A DNA stretch of 29,678 nucleotides from CAZHOS01 sp964534605 (GCA_964534605.1 CAZHOS010000010.1:1-29678); one strand, 5' to 3'; positions 6,782 to 13,534 are shown, numbered from the stretch's first letter. A program made the numbers and translations. Notes: a model not told the origin generated them from the sequence alone.

Positions 6782-6789
6782 CATGGAGG
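6771..6789 (+). promoter_or_regulatory. Hairpin with the thrS stop codon as its loop
   Basis: CCTCCATG (6771-6778) and CATGGAGG (6782-6789) form a perfect 8-bp stem whose three-base loop is TAG, the thrS stop codon. The ATG of the next gene (6783-6785) lies in the 3' arm. A terminating ribosome would open the stem, so the layout suits strict translational coupling. Confidence 0.5.
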
Positions 6790-7109
6790 CTCTCAACTTC
6801 AAGCAACGGGTAGAGCTGGTGGTCAAAACCATACCAAGAGGCAAGGTTATGACCTACGGCCAGATAGCGGCAATTGTCGGTAGCCCGCGCGCGGCTCGGC
6901 AAGTTGGAGGGGCTGCTCATTTTGGTAATCCTGAGCTGCCTTGGCATAGAGTAGTTAATGCGAATGGTGGCTTAGCATCTGGTTACCCGGGCGGTAGACA
7001 GGCCCACCAACAGCACCTAGAACAAGAGGGTGTAGAGTTTAAGGAAGGCCCTACTGGCTTTACGTTAGACCTACAGAAGCATAGATACGTGGTGGGTTTC
7101 GATGAGTAG
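6783..7109 (+). CDS. Alkyltransferase-like protein (MGMT family, no active cysteine)
   Basis: This 108-residue protein matches the DNA-binding domain of O6-alkylguanine-DNA alkyltransferases, including the TYGQIAAIVGSPRAARQVGGA helix-turn-helix region (about 24-44). The PCHRV active site reads PWHRV (53-57), with W54 in place of the alkyl-accepting cysteine. That change defines the ATL subfamily, which binds and flags alkylated guanine for nucleotide excision repair instead of repairing it directly. The start is one base after the thrS stop, within a hairpin, and no Shine-Dalgarno sequence precedes it, so translation should depend on thrS. The 3' end overlaps miaA by 8 nt. Pairing a DNA-damage sensor with tRNA genes has no evident functional logic and may be only operon economy. 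Confidence 0.92.
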   Translation: MEALNFKQRVELVVKTIPRGKVMTYGQIAAIVGSPRAARQVGGAAHFGNPELPWHRVVNANGGLASGYPGGRQAHQQHLEQEGVEFKEGPTGFTLDLQKHRYVVGFDE

Positions 7110-7971
7110 CATCAGTCTGCTGGCCATAGTCGGCTCAACAGCTAGCGGCAAAAGCGGTCTAGCTATGGAGCTATCCAAGCATAGAGATGTCGAGATAATC
7201 GCGGCAGATTCGCTGACGGTTTACAAGGGTCTCGATATTGGCACGGCCAAACCAAGCCAAGAGGATCAGCGACTCGTCCCGCACCATCTGCTAGACGTTG
7301 CCGACGGGTCTAGCCCATATAATGTAGCTAGTTTTCAGGCAGCAGCCCAAGAGGCAGCAGCACAGATCCGTGGGCGGGGCAACTTACCTGTGCTCGTTGG
7401 GGGGTCTGGCCTCTATATCGATAGTGTTATATTCAATTATACTTTCCGCAACATATCAGATGTAGATGCCGCTCGAGATCTAGAGGCTAAGTCTGTCCAG
7501 GAGTTGCAAGCCATGCTGCAAGCCAGATCGATTCACCTACCAGAAAATAAAGAAAACAAAAGATACTTGATACGCAGCCTATTGTCTGGCGAGACCCCGG
7601 AGCCCTCAGACCGCCATCAGATGGCAGAGGGCACCCTGGTAGTTGGGCTGCATCCAGACAAGCAGCAGCAAGAGGGCCACATTCGAACACGTCTGGATTC
7701 GATGATAGAGCAGGGCGTCATAGACGAGGCGCAGCAGGCCCTAGCCAATTACAGCCAAGGCTCAGAAGCTCTCAAGGGCAACATTTATCAGTCGCTAGCG
7801 CCGTACTTTGCTGGCCGGCAGTCACTGGATGAGGCCAAAGAGGACTACGTGCGCCGTGATATGCGCCTCGCCAAGCGGCAATATACGTGGTTCAAGCGCA
7901 ATAAATCTATTACATGGTTTGAGGAACCTCGGGCCGCCCTAGACTATTTATTAGACGAGCTTACGTACTAG
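7102..7971 (+). CDS. miaA: tRNA dimethylallyltransferase
   Basis: MiaA adds a dimethylallyl group to A37 of tRNAs reading UNN codons. The 289-residue protein shows the P-loop GSTASGKS (11-18), the catalytic-region ADS (35-37), KPSQEDQ and the PHHLLDV segment typical of the family, GGSGLYI (about 99-105), and the C-terminal RLAKRQYTWFKRN helix that contacts tRNA. It is slightly shorter than the E. coli enzyme (316), which is common in streamlined genomes. The ATG lies within the last codons of the preceding gene, so translation is coupled. A separate promoter begins just after its stop for the next gene. The cognate isoprenoid donor pathway and MiaB are not in this window. Confidence 0.96.
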   Translation: MSSISLLAIVGSTASGKSGLAMELSKHRDVEIIAADSLTVYKGLDIGTAKPSQEDQRLVPHHLLDVADGSSPYNVASFQAAAQEAAAQIRGRGNLPVLVGGSGLYIDSVIFNYTFRNISDVDAARDLEAKSVQELQAMLQARSIHLPENKENKRYLIRSLLSGETPEPSDRHQMAEGTLVVGLHPDKQQQEGHIRTRLDSMIEQGVIDEAQQALANYSQGSEALKGNIYQSLAPYFAGRQSLDEAKEDYVRRDMRLAKRQYTWFKRNKSITWFEEPRAALDYLLDELTY

Positions 7972-7974
7972 CGG

Positions 7975-7980
7975 TATACT
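7975..7980 (+). promoter_or_regulatory. -10 element (TATACT) of the methyltransferase gene
   Basis: TATACT ends 11 nt before the ATG at 7992, leaving a leader of only about five bases. Confidence 0.5.
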
Positions 7981-7991
7981 GGGTACTGATT

Positions 7992-8933
7992 ATGGCAAAA
8001 AAAGACAACGAACCATATGTGGTCCAGTACGAAACAAAGACTAGCGAATTCGAGTATGCCCGGTTCTGGGACACCCGTTCCTACGAGGATAGGGCAGAGC
8101 GCATCTTGCTTAAGGGTTTGCTAAGTAGCTACCCCAAGCGAGCATCTTGGCTGGTCGACATCGGTGGCTCCTTCGGCCGACTGGTAGAGGTTTATTCCAG
8201 AAGATTCAGGAGCCTCGCGATCGCCGACTACGCTACGAACGAATTTTATATAGCCAAAGAGCCAGCCAAAAAGTCTAACGTAGACCTTAGTCTGCTGGCA
8301 GCAAACGCTTATCACCTACCTTTTGCCGACGGCTCGCAGGATGCCTTGATATCTATCAGAATGATGCACCACCTTGAAGATGCCGATAAATTCCTGGGCG
8401 AAGTGCATAGAGTTTTACAGCCAGGAGGGGTTGCTATTATCGAGGCCGCTAACAAGAATCACACAAAGCTCTTTTTGCGATCACTCGCAACATTTAACTG
8501 GAAGAAGTGGAATAGCAACTGGGTCGACGTGGGCAGGAGCGGCCTGCAGGAAACCGGCAGCTTCCATTTAATACGCAACTACAAGCCTTCTTACCTGCAG
8601 TCTAAAATAGAGTCAGCTGGCCTTCAGGTTGTAAGGAGAAAATCCATCTCTTGGCTACGCCGCACGCCACTTACAAGGCTACCAGATTTTATGGTAGATA
8701 GCGTCGAGAGGTGTTTACAGCTGTTTAGTGGAGCTACAATGATGGGCCCAAGCAATTGGTATGTTGTTATAAAGTCATCGGATGGCATCAATCAGGCCTA
8801 TGATTCTCTCGAAGAAACTCTAGTCAATCCAGAGACAAAGAAGCAGTTAACACCTGCATACATAAAAAAAGCGTCCAGAACAACAAAAGGCGCAAAATAT
8901 CTCGACCTACGGTTTCCAAAACCACGCAGATAG
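7992..8933 (+). CDS. SAM-dependent class I methyltransferase
   Basis: The 313-residue protein has a Rossmann-fold methyltransferase domain in about residues 45-160. Motif I is LVDIGGSFGRL (near 53), an acidic residue follows the second strand (IADYA), motif III-like ANAYHLPFADGSQDALIS precedes MMHHLED, and LGEVHRVLQPGGVAIIEAAN is the usual motif-IV/V helix-strand. This is the Methyltransf_11-like pattern of small-molecule or lipid methyltransferases. The C-terminal 150 residues have no feature I can name, and the very end is lysine- and arginine-rich. The substrate is unknown. Transcription appears to start separately from miaA, at a -10 four bases past the miaA stop. Confidence 0.85.
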   Translation: MAKKDNEPYVVQYETKTSEFEYARFWDTRSYEDRAERILLKGLLSSYPKRASWLVDIGGSFGRLVEVYSRRFRSLAIADYATNEFYIAKEPAKKSNVDLSLLAANAYHLPFADGSQDALISIRMMHHLEDADKFLGEVHRVLQPGGVAIIEAANKNHTKLFLRSLATFNWKKWNSNWVDVGRSGLQETGSFHLIRNYKPSYLQSKIESAGLQVVRRKSISWLRRTPLTRLPDFMVDSVERCLQLFSGATMMGPSNWYVVIKSSDGINQAYDSLEETLVNPETKKQLTPAYIKKASRTTKGAKYLDLRFPKPRR

Positions 8934-8946
8934 CACACATCTCTGC

Positions 8947-8952
8947 TATACT
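8947..8952 (+). promoter_or_regulatory. -10 element (TATACT), leaderless start
   Basis: TATACT is followed by TAGGCT and then the ATG at 8959. A six-base gap puts the predicted transcript start on the ATG itself. Confidence 0.6.
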
Positions 8953-8958
8953 TAGGCT

Positions 8959-9597
8959 ATGATTGAGCAATTATTTGGGTCCAAGACGAGGGTGAAACTA
9001 TTAAAGTTATTCATGACCAATCCGAACAGGTCATTCTACGTACGTGAGATAACGCGCAAAATAGACGAACAAATAAACTCTGTACGCCGCGAACTGTCTA
9101 ACCTCTTGTCTATAGGCATAATTAGCAGCGACAGCTCTAACAACAGGCTTTATTACGAGGTAGATCAGAACTTCGAACACTACCGGGCATTAGCCAGTCT
9201 TTTTGGTGGCAAACCCCTTGATGCACCGGGCAGCGACTCCAAAAAGAAAGCTACCGTAGCCGTCCCGAGCAAAAAGTCCGCCGCCAAAGGACTCAGCAAA
9301 GAAGAGAAGTCCCTTGGCAATCTGAAGCTACTGCTTATGAGCGGCGTCTTTACGAGAGATAAGCTGGCTCCTGTAGACGTCTTGATTGTGGGCGATGTTA
9401 CCCCGTCCTCTCTGGATAATTACATCGAGTGGCTAGAAGAGTCTACTAGCCACGAGTTACGCTATGCGTCGTTCACAGTTAGCGAGTTCGAATACCGCCT
9501 TCAGATAAAAGATAAATTTGTTACAACCATGTTAGACCGAAAAAACACTGTCAAGGTTGATAAACTTGGCATAATGTCAGAAACTAACAGTAAATAG
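8959..9597 (+). CDS. Winged-helix protein with a degenerate nucleotidyltransferase-like domain
   Basis: The 212-residue protein begins with a winged helix-turn-helix (about 1-80): SKTRVKLLKLFMTNPNRSFY, VREITRKIDEQINSVRREL, then a wing. After a lysine-rich linker (about 93-115) comes a region with the layout of a minimal nucleotidyltransferase, LLLMSGVF…VDVLIVGDV…IEWLEESTSHELRYASFTVSEF. The normal GSxxxGxxxxSDxD site is broken: the GS is SG and only parts of the D-x-D remain, so catalysis is doubtful. HTH-nucleotidyltransferase fusions are common in archaea and CPR, with unclear roles. It is followed 10 bp later by an MBL-fold gene with a strong Shine-Dalgarno sequence, so the two likely form an operon. 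Transcription is leaderless. A regulator function is inferred. Confidence 0.75.
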   Translation: MIEQLFGSKTRVKLLKLFMTNPNRSFYVREITRKIDEQINSVRRELSNLLSIGIISSDSSNNRLYYEVDQNFEHYRALASLFGGKPLDAPGSDSKKKATVAVPSKKSAAKGLSKEEKSLGNLKLLLMSGVFTRDKLAPVDVLIVGDVTPSSLDNYIEWLEESTSHELRYASFTVSEFEYRLQIKDKFVTTMLDRKNTVKVDKLGIMSETNSK

Positions 9598-9607
9598 GAG
9601 GCAGAAA

Positions 9608-10234
9608 ATGCAGATAGAGTTTTACGGAGCAAATTGCGTGCGAGTAAAGACAAAGAGTACGAGTATTGTTTTTGATGATAATTTAGAGCAGCTAGGTGCA
9701 AAACCAGTTACCAGTAACGACGATAGCTTGTGCAATACCAATAGTGACATCGTGAAGGCTTCTGCCAAGGCTGCCCGGACATTCTTTATGCCAGGCGATT
9801 ACGAAGTTGGCGACGTAATGATCACTGGCATCGCCGCTCAAGCACATGTGGACGAGAAGGGTACTACAAAAGCCACGATATATAGAGGTATAACACCAGA
9901 ATTTAAGTTTGTGGTTGTTGGACACATCGCTCCAGAGCTTAGCGAACCACAACTAGAGGCCATTGGGGTCGTGGATATTCTGTTTGTTCCCGTCGGGGGT
10001 AACGGCTACACGCTAGATGCCGTTGCCGCGGCAAAGATAGCCAAGCAAGTAGGGGCCAAGCTAGTTGTGCCAACGCATTTTGAAGATTCTTCGTTAAAAT
10101 ACGAAGTGCCGCAGTCTCCACGTGACGAGTTCGTAAAAATACTTGGTCTCGAGACCAAAAAGGTTGAAGGCAACGTGTTGAAACTCAAAAGATCAGATAT
10201 TGCCGAGAAGGCAGAAACAGTGCTTTTCCACTGA
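9608..10234 (+). CDS. MBL-fold protein lacking the HxHxDH metal site
   Basis: The 208-residue product resembles UlaG/COG2220-type metallo-beta-lactamase-fold proteins. It opens with MQIEFYGANCVRVKTKSTSIVFDD in the right place for the first strands, and later shows LFVPVGGNGYTLDAVAAAKI (about 125-144) and VVPTHFE (about 153-159). The HxHxDH metal motif expected between these is missing; the region around residues 50-80 has no suitable histidines. It is probably a non-catalytic or altered member. GGAGG lies 6 nt before the ATG, within the gap after the HTH protein, so it is expressed as the second gene of that operon. A 16-bp terminator follows. The partner regulator suggests a signalling or ligand-binding role, but that is inference. 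Confidence 0.78.
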   Translation: MQIEFYGANCVRVKTKSTSIVFDDNLEQLGAKPVTSNDDSLCNTNSDIVKASAKAARTFFMPGDYEVGDVMITGIAAQAHVDEKGTTKATIYRGITPEFKFVVVGHIAPELSEPQLEAIGVVDILFVPVGGNGYTLDAVAAAKIAKQVGAKLVVPTHFEDSSLKYEVPQSPRDEFVKILGLETKKVEGNVLKLKRSDIAEKAETVLFH

Positions 10235-10250
10235 TCAGAAGTTCTTATAT

Positions 10251-10285
10251 AGTAAAAACCCTCGGATAGTCCGAGGGTTTTTACT
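10251..10285. terminator. Bidirectional terminator between the MBL gene and rpmB
   Basis: A perfect 16-bp stem with a TAG loop has A5 on one arm and T5 on the other. It serves the convergent MBL-fold gene and rpmB. Confidence 0.9.
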
Positions 10286-10299
10286 ACGATACCCGACAG

Positions 10300-10503
10300 T
10301 TATTTGCCAGGTGTAGTTATGACGCCCTTTTTCTTAAGTGTTCTAAGCGCGTGGGTGCTGATCTTTAGCTTGACCTTCTTGCCGTCGATCATGACGGTCT
10401 TTGACTGGAGGTTGGGCTTCCAGACTTTGTTAGTGCGGCGCAAAGAAAAGCTGACGTTGTGTCCGTACTGCTTACCCTTACCGCTGATGTCGCATTTTTG
10501 CAT
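10300..10503 (-). CDS. rpmB: Large ribosomal subunit protein bL28
   Basis: The 67-residue basic protein matches bL28 throughout: MQKCDISGKGKQYGHNVSFS at the start, the RRTNKVWKPNLQ motif, and the ISTHALRTLKKKGV end. The N-terminal CDISGK shows that one zinc-ligand cysteine is kept, but the full four-cysteine set of some bL28 forms is absent. A short AGGA element lies about 8 nt before the ATG. The gene is monocistronic, facing the MBL-fold gene across a shared terminator and divergent from the site-2 protease gene. Confidence 0.95.
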   Translation of the reverse strand: MQKCDISGKGKQYGHNVSFSLRRTNKVWKPNLQSKTVMIDGKKVKLKISTHALRTLKKKGVITTPGK

Positions 10504-10581
10504 GACTTTGTCCTAAAACTATTTACTAATTGACTCGGTGGATGATTTTATACTATTTACACCTCTCGTGTCAACCTGCGC

Positions 10582-10587
10582 TATAAT
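10582..10587 (+). promoter_or_regulatory. -10 element (TATAAT), near-leaderless start
   Basis: A consensus TATAAT ends 8 nt before the ATG at 10596. No Shine-Dalgarno sequence is present. The divergent rpmB promoter must lie within the same 92-bp gap. Confidence 0.6.
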
Positions 10588-10595
10588 AGAAAGCT

Positions 10596-11213
10596 ATGGA
10601 TTTTGTAGATAATTTACCACTGATAATACCTGGCCTACTGGCAATACTTATCGGTATATCTGTGCACGAGATGATGCACGCTTTCGTAAGTGACTACCTA
10701 GGTGATGATACCGCTAGGCACCAAGGACGGATAACTATTAACCCCCTAGCTCACATAGACTTATTTACAACGATACTGCTTCCTCTAGGTCTTATTTTGG
10801 CTGGGCTACCTCCTTTGGCGGCGGCAAAGCCAGTGCCTTTTCAGCCTAGTCGATTGAAATGGGGGGAGTATGGCGCTGCTTTGATGGCCTTTGCTGGGCC
10901 GGCATCTAACCTGGGGCTGGCAATAATAGGCAGCATAGGCTATCAGCTAAGCACTGCAGAAGTGCTGGTTGATGGGTTCGCTATCTTTACAGCTGTAAAT
11001 GTCGGCCTGTTTATCTTTAATATGATTCCGTTCCCACCACTGGATGGATCACGAGTCCTATATGCTTTTGCACCTGACCCGGTGCGAGAGATCATGAACC
11101 GCATCGAGGCTGGTGGACTGGTTTACTTTGGTGTCTTCTTTATATTCGGCTACAGATTCTTGCAGCCTCTTCTTATATGGGCTAACAACCTGGTGCTTGG
11201 TCTCCTGTTTTGA
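10596..11213 (+). CDS. Site-2 protease family (M50) membrane metalloprotease
   Basis: M50 proteases cut within membrane helices using zinc. The 205-residue protein has the zinc-binding HEMMH (H24, E25, H28) in the first helix, RITINPLAHID (45-55), the AGPASNL motif (100-106), and NMIPFPPLDG (142-151) with D150 as third zinc ligand. Hydrophobic segments are near 8-30, 58-78, 95-117, 125-147 and 175-204. It lacks a PDZ domain and fits the short SREBP-like rhomboid-unrelated group common in bacteria and archaea. Targets are unknown; anti-sigma factors or leftover signal peptides are usual for the family. It appears monocistronic, and a structured RNA unit begins 15 bp after its stop. Confidence 0.93.
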   Translation: MDFVDNLPLIIPGLLAILIGISVHEMMHAFVSDYLGDDTARHQGRITINPLAHIDLFTTILLPLGLILAGLPPLAAAKPVPFQPSRLKWGEYGAALMAFAGPASNLGLAIIGSIGYQLSTAEVLVDGFAIFTAVNVGLFIFNMIPFPPLDGSRVLYAFAPDPVREIMNRIEAGGLVYFGVFFIFGYRFLQPLLIWANNLVLGLLF

Positions 11214-11222
11214 TGATAAAAT
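11214..11222 (+). promoter_or_regulatory. Extended -10 promoter of the 11229 RNA
   Basis: TGATAAAAT is an extended -10 (TGN plus TAAAAT) identical to the one before the RNA at 4594. It predicts a start at 11229, exactly where the 14-bp terminal stem of the RNA begins. Confidence 0.6.
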
Positions 11223-11228
11223 AAGCCT

Positions 11229-11396
11229 GTCAGCGTGGCTACGCATGAATATCTGCTAGAGTTTTTAGCGGGAGAGCAATATCCGTTTAGCTCGTGGGCT
11301 AACATGAGCTCACCCACCTGGGTTTTCTACCCAGATACTCTAAGTAGTTGTGCTGACGCTAGAATACCCCCGAAAAGCTCTTTCAGGGGTATTTTC
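11229..11396 (+). ncRNA. Candidate structured RNA with four-helix junction
   Basis: The predicted 5' end (11229-11242) pairs over 14 bp with 11344-11357, including the core GTCAGC/GCTGAC. Inside it are three hairpins: ATAT-C-TGCT with AGCAATAT (about 11249-11282), AGCTCGTG/CATGAGCT with a GGCTAA loop (11289-11310), and CTGGGT/ACCCAG with a TTTCT loop (11318-11334). A terminator hairpin with arms AATACCCC/GGGGTATT (11363-11393) closes the unit and is followed by TTC. No reading frame fits. The length of about 165 nt is in the range of 6S RNA, but the branched shape is unlike 6S, and I recognise no conserved motif. Confidence 0.55.
11363..11396. terminator. Terminator of the 11229 RNA
   Basis: AATACCCC and GGGGTATT flank an inner GAAA/TTTC pairing and a short loop; TTTTC follows on the plus strand. 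A-rich sequence on the other side makes it usable in both directions. Confidence 0.75.
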
Positions 11397-11404
11397 TTGA
11401 TAAC

Positions 11405-11425
11405 TGGTCGGGATGACAGGACTTG
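11405..11425. repeat. Duplicate of the 3' end of tRNA-Pro
   Basis: These 21 bp are identical to 11596-11616, the CCA, acceptor and T-arm end of tRNA-Pro. Sequence diverges at once on the inner side, and no 5' tRNA half occurs within the next 150 bp. Such an intact tRNA plus a displaced 3' copy is the layout of an integration att site. The 170 bp between hold small hairpins (11425-11441, 11490-11508) but no gene. Confidence 0.6.
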
Positions 11426-11563
11426 CCCACGTTCCGCGGGCCCAAAATTACATGATTGAAAGCAAGCTTTCATCAGTAAGTTTCCTTGCGATATGCTCCC
11501 AGCATATCTCACCAGCGGCTCACGGCGTTCGGTCGTAGTTCAAGCCTACAGCCTAAAGCAAAT

Positions 11564-11585
11564 AAAAAACCCACCAAGAAGGTGG
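11564..11585 (-). terminator. Terminator of tRNA-Pro
   Basis: On the minus strand CCACC/GGTGG with a five-base loop is followed by GTTTTTT, directly downstream of tRNA-Pro. Confidence 0.8.
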
Positions 11586-11595
11586 ATTCTTTATG

Positions 11596-11672
11596 TGGTC
11601 GGGATGACAGGACTTGAACCTGCGACCTCACGGCCCCCAGCCGTACGCGCTAGCCAACTGCGCCACATCCCG
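11596..11672 (-). tRNA. tRNA-Pro (anticodon GGG)
   Basis: On the minus strand the acceptor CGGGATG/CATCCCG, discriminator A and encoded CCA are clear. The anticodon stem TACGG/CCGTG holds loop CTGGGGG, giving GGG (Pro). The T arm is CAGG-TTCAAGT-CCTG. A TATAAT on the minus strand at 11683-11688 lies 10 bp before its 5' end. Confidence 0.96.
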
Positions 11673-11682
11673 ATAAGAAGTT

Positions 11683-11688
11683 ATTATA
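11683..11688 (-). promoter_or_regulatory. -10 element of tRNA-Pro
   Basis: A consensus TATAAT on the minus strand ends 10 bp before the mature 5' end of tRNA-Pro. No good -35 is visible. Confidence 0.55.
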
Positions 11689-11709
11689 GCCTAAAGCAAC
11701 CGAAACTTG

Positions 11710-12348
11710 TTATTGAATGGTGATTGCTTCTGGCTGTCCGAGCACCTCTGCCTGGGTGCCCAATATTAAGGTGTCGAATACAGCCTTCCATGATGATAGA
11801 ACTTCGCGGGCATTATTATTTAGCCTGCTGGTTTCTGGTCCATAGCCAATACTGTCGATGCCAAAATTTTCACACAGATATATAGCCCTGGGTAGGTGGT
11901 AGGTATGGGTTATCAGGGTGGCTGTTTTAGCTCCAAAGATGTCGTGGGCGCGGTGGCAAGTATCTAATGTACTTCGACCCCCAAAGTCTTCTGTAATATC
12001 CTCCAGAGGGATGCCACTACCTACCAAGTAAGCAGACATGGCAGCAGGCTCGTTGTGGTCGACTGTTCGATTGTCTCCACTAACGATTATGTGTGATATT
12101 TTGTTTTGCCCATACAGCTCGATCGCAGAGTCCAGCCGGTCGGCAAGAAAGCTGGACACTTCGCCGCTAGGGCGCAGGCCGGACCCAAAGACTATCCCCA
12201 CTTCGTTGGTTTCAACAGCGCTAAGCGACTGCGGTCTTTCGTTTTTTGTCATGATATTGAAGGCTATAGTTGGTCCAATAAGCAGTAATAGCAACAGCGC
12301 AAAAGCTGCCGGCGCAATTATGTAAGGATTCTTAAAGAGCTTGTTCAT
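11710..12348 (-). CDS. YdcF/SanA-like DUF218 membrane-anchored protein
   Basis: The 212-residue protein has one N-terminal membrane segment (about 9-31) followed by a DUF218 domain outside it. The domain shows the family's opening (VGIVFGSGLRPSGEVSSFLADRLDSAIELY), the strand IVSGDN, the SAYLVGSGIP helix, the STLDTCHRAHDIF region, and LITHTYHLPRAIYL. DUF218 proteins include SanA, YdcF and ElyC of E. coli, linked to envelope integrity and peptidoglycan or lipid-carrier use; the reaction is not settled. A TATTCT 12 nt before the ATG and no Shine-Dalgarno sequence suggest a very short leader. It is divergent from the RNase H gene and appears monocistronic. Confidence 0.88.
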   Translation of the reverse strand: MNKLFKNPYIIAPAAFALLLLLLIGPTIAFNIMTKNERPQSLSAVETNEVGIVFGSGLRPSGEVSSFLADRLDSAIELYGQNKISHIIVSGDNRTVDHNEPAAMSAYLVGSGIPLEDITEDFGGRSTLDTCHRAHDIFGAKTATLITHTYHLPRAIYLCENFGIDSIGYGPETSRLNNNAREVLSSWKAVFDTLILGTQAEVLGQPEAITIQ

Positions 12349-12360
12349 AAAGGTGGTTTT

Positions 12361-12366
12361 AGAATA
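12361..12366 (-). promoter_or_regulatory. -10 element (TATTCT) of the DUF218 gene
   Basis: On the minus strand TATTCT ends 12 nt before the ATG at 12348, giving a leader of about five bases. Confidence 0.45.
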
Positions 12367-12387
12367 TCACTCTAGGATCCAATAGGC

Positions 12388-12393
12388 TATACT
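12388..12393 (+). promoter_or_regulatory. -10 element (TATACT), leaderless start
   Basis: TATACT ends exactly six bases before the ATG at 12400, placing the predicted transcript start on the start codon. Confidence 0.6.
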
Positions 12394-12399
12394 AATCGG

Positions 12400-13062
12400 A
12401 TGAGTAAGTGGACTACAAAAAAAGACAAAACTCAGGTGCTACGCCGCTTCGAGACAGAGGATCTAGCGTGGGAATATGTGACTTTCTTGGCGAAACTTAC
12501 CCGGTCAACCAAGGAGTCACCACGAATTATCGTCGAAGGTCTATGCGTTTCTGTAGAATTTGCAGGAGAGGGTGTCTCCAATAGTTTTATCGAAGGAGAG
12601 CCAGAATTCTTTAAGACTAAAGAGGATAAGATTGCTGTAAGAAAATCAACGCAATCTGGATCTGCAGTCATATACTCTGATGGGGGATCAAGGGGTAATC
12701 CAGGACCCTCAGCAACAGGCTTTGTGGTTTACAACCAAGAGGAGCAAGAGTTGGCGCGTGGTGGCGAATACCTGGGTATTACGACCAATAACCAGGCAGA
12801 GTATCATTCGCTCATAAGCGCTTTGCAGCGAGTGAGCGACCTGGGTTTTGCAAAGGTAGAGAGCTACATGGATAGTCAGCTAGTAGTGAATCAGATCAAG
12901 GGGGTGTATAAGGTAAAGAACAGAGACCTATACCCTCTTTACGAAAGAGCCAAGAACCTACTGAGCGGGTTTAGTGACTGGAAGCTCGAGCACATCCCCA
13001 GAGAGCTAAATAAAGTCGCTGATGGCATAGCAAATGAGGTGCTAGACGAAAACGCTGGCTAG
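12400..13062 (+). CDS. RNase HI-like protein with an added N-terminal domain
   Basis: RNase HI degrades RNA in RNA-DNA hybrids. The C-terminal domain (about 88-216) has the full DEDD set: D94 in YSDGGSRGNPGPS, E134 in TNNQAEY, D158 in YMDSQLVV, and D208 in KVADGIAN. Its spacing fits the short bacterial/archaeal type lacking the basic protrusion. The first ~85 residues form a separate, charged domain (WTTKKDKTQVLRRFETEDLA…) that is not the usual hybrid-binding domain, and I do not recognise it. The transcript should be leaderless. The gene is followed 18 bp later by the RNase P RNA, which has its own extended -10 overlapping the end of this gene. Confidence 0.9.
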   Translation: MSKWTTKKDKTQVLRRFETEDLAWEYVTFLAKLTRSTKESPRIIVEGLCVSVEFAGEGVSNSFIEGEPEFFKTKEDKIAVRKSTQSGSAVIYSDGGSRGNPGPSATGFVVYNQEEQELARGGEYLGITTNNQAEYHSLISALQRVSDLGFAKVESYMDSQLVVNQIKGVYKVKNRDLYPLYERAKNLLSGFSDWKLEHIPRELNKVADGIANEVLDENAG

Positions 13063-13064
13063 TG

Positions 13065-13073
13065 TGCTAAACT
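13065..13073 (+). promoter_or_regulatory. Extended -10 promoter of rnpB
   Basis: TGCTAAACT (TGN plus TAAACT) predicts a start near 13080, eight bases before the P1 helix of the RNase P RNA. Confidence 0.5.
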
Positions 13074-13079
13074 CTCTAA

Positions 13080-13534
13080 GTTAGTCGGTTAGTTGATCGC
13101 CGGTAGACGTTAAGTCTACGGGAGGAAAGTCCGGGCTACATAGAGCAATGACAGTTGTTAACGGCAACCGAGGGTGACCTCAGGGAAAGTGCCACAGAAA
13201 CGTGTACCGCCCAACACTTTTAATGCGTGTATTTCGTATCAAAAGTGTTGGGCAAGGGTGAAACGAGTGGGGTAAGAGCCCACAATCTCTTGCGGTGACG
13301 CAGGAGAGCAGGTAAACCCTGTTTGTAGCAAGGAGTGTCTCTTGCTGGACCTTGGTCCGGCTGGTGCTCGCCATGAGACACAACGACACCGCTCAAGATC
13401 AGCAGCAATGCTGGTCGTAGATAGATGATCAGCTCGGTAAGGCTTTCACACCTTCACATCCGTTAGTGCAGAAAAACGAATGGAAAGTGCGAAAGCCTTA
13501 CTAGACAGAACCCGGCTTATCGATCGACTAACAT
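13080..13534 (+). ncRNA. rnpB: RNase P RNA
   Basis: This is the catalytic RNA that removes 5' leaders from tRNA precursors. Helix P1 pairs GTTAGTTGATCG (13088-13099) with CGATCGACTAAC (13521-13532). The conserved GGAGGAAAGTCCGGGCT follows, then GAGGGTGACCTC, the ACAGAAA element, AAGGGTGAAACGAGTGGGG with TAAGAGCCCAC, and near the 3' end AGAACCCGGCTTAT pairing back to the first conserved block to form P4. P12 is a strong hairpin CCCAACACTTTT/AAAAGTGTTGGG around 13212-13253. Ends are approximate to a few bases. A perfect palindrome acts as terminator right after P1. Confidence 0.96.

Noticed and set aside
11405..11480. A second complete tRNA-Pro
   Set aside because: Only the last 21 bases match; there is no matching 5' acceptor arm, D arm or anticodon stem within tRNA length.
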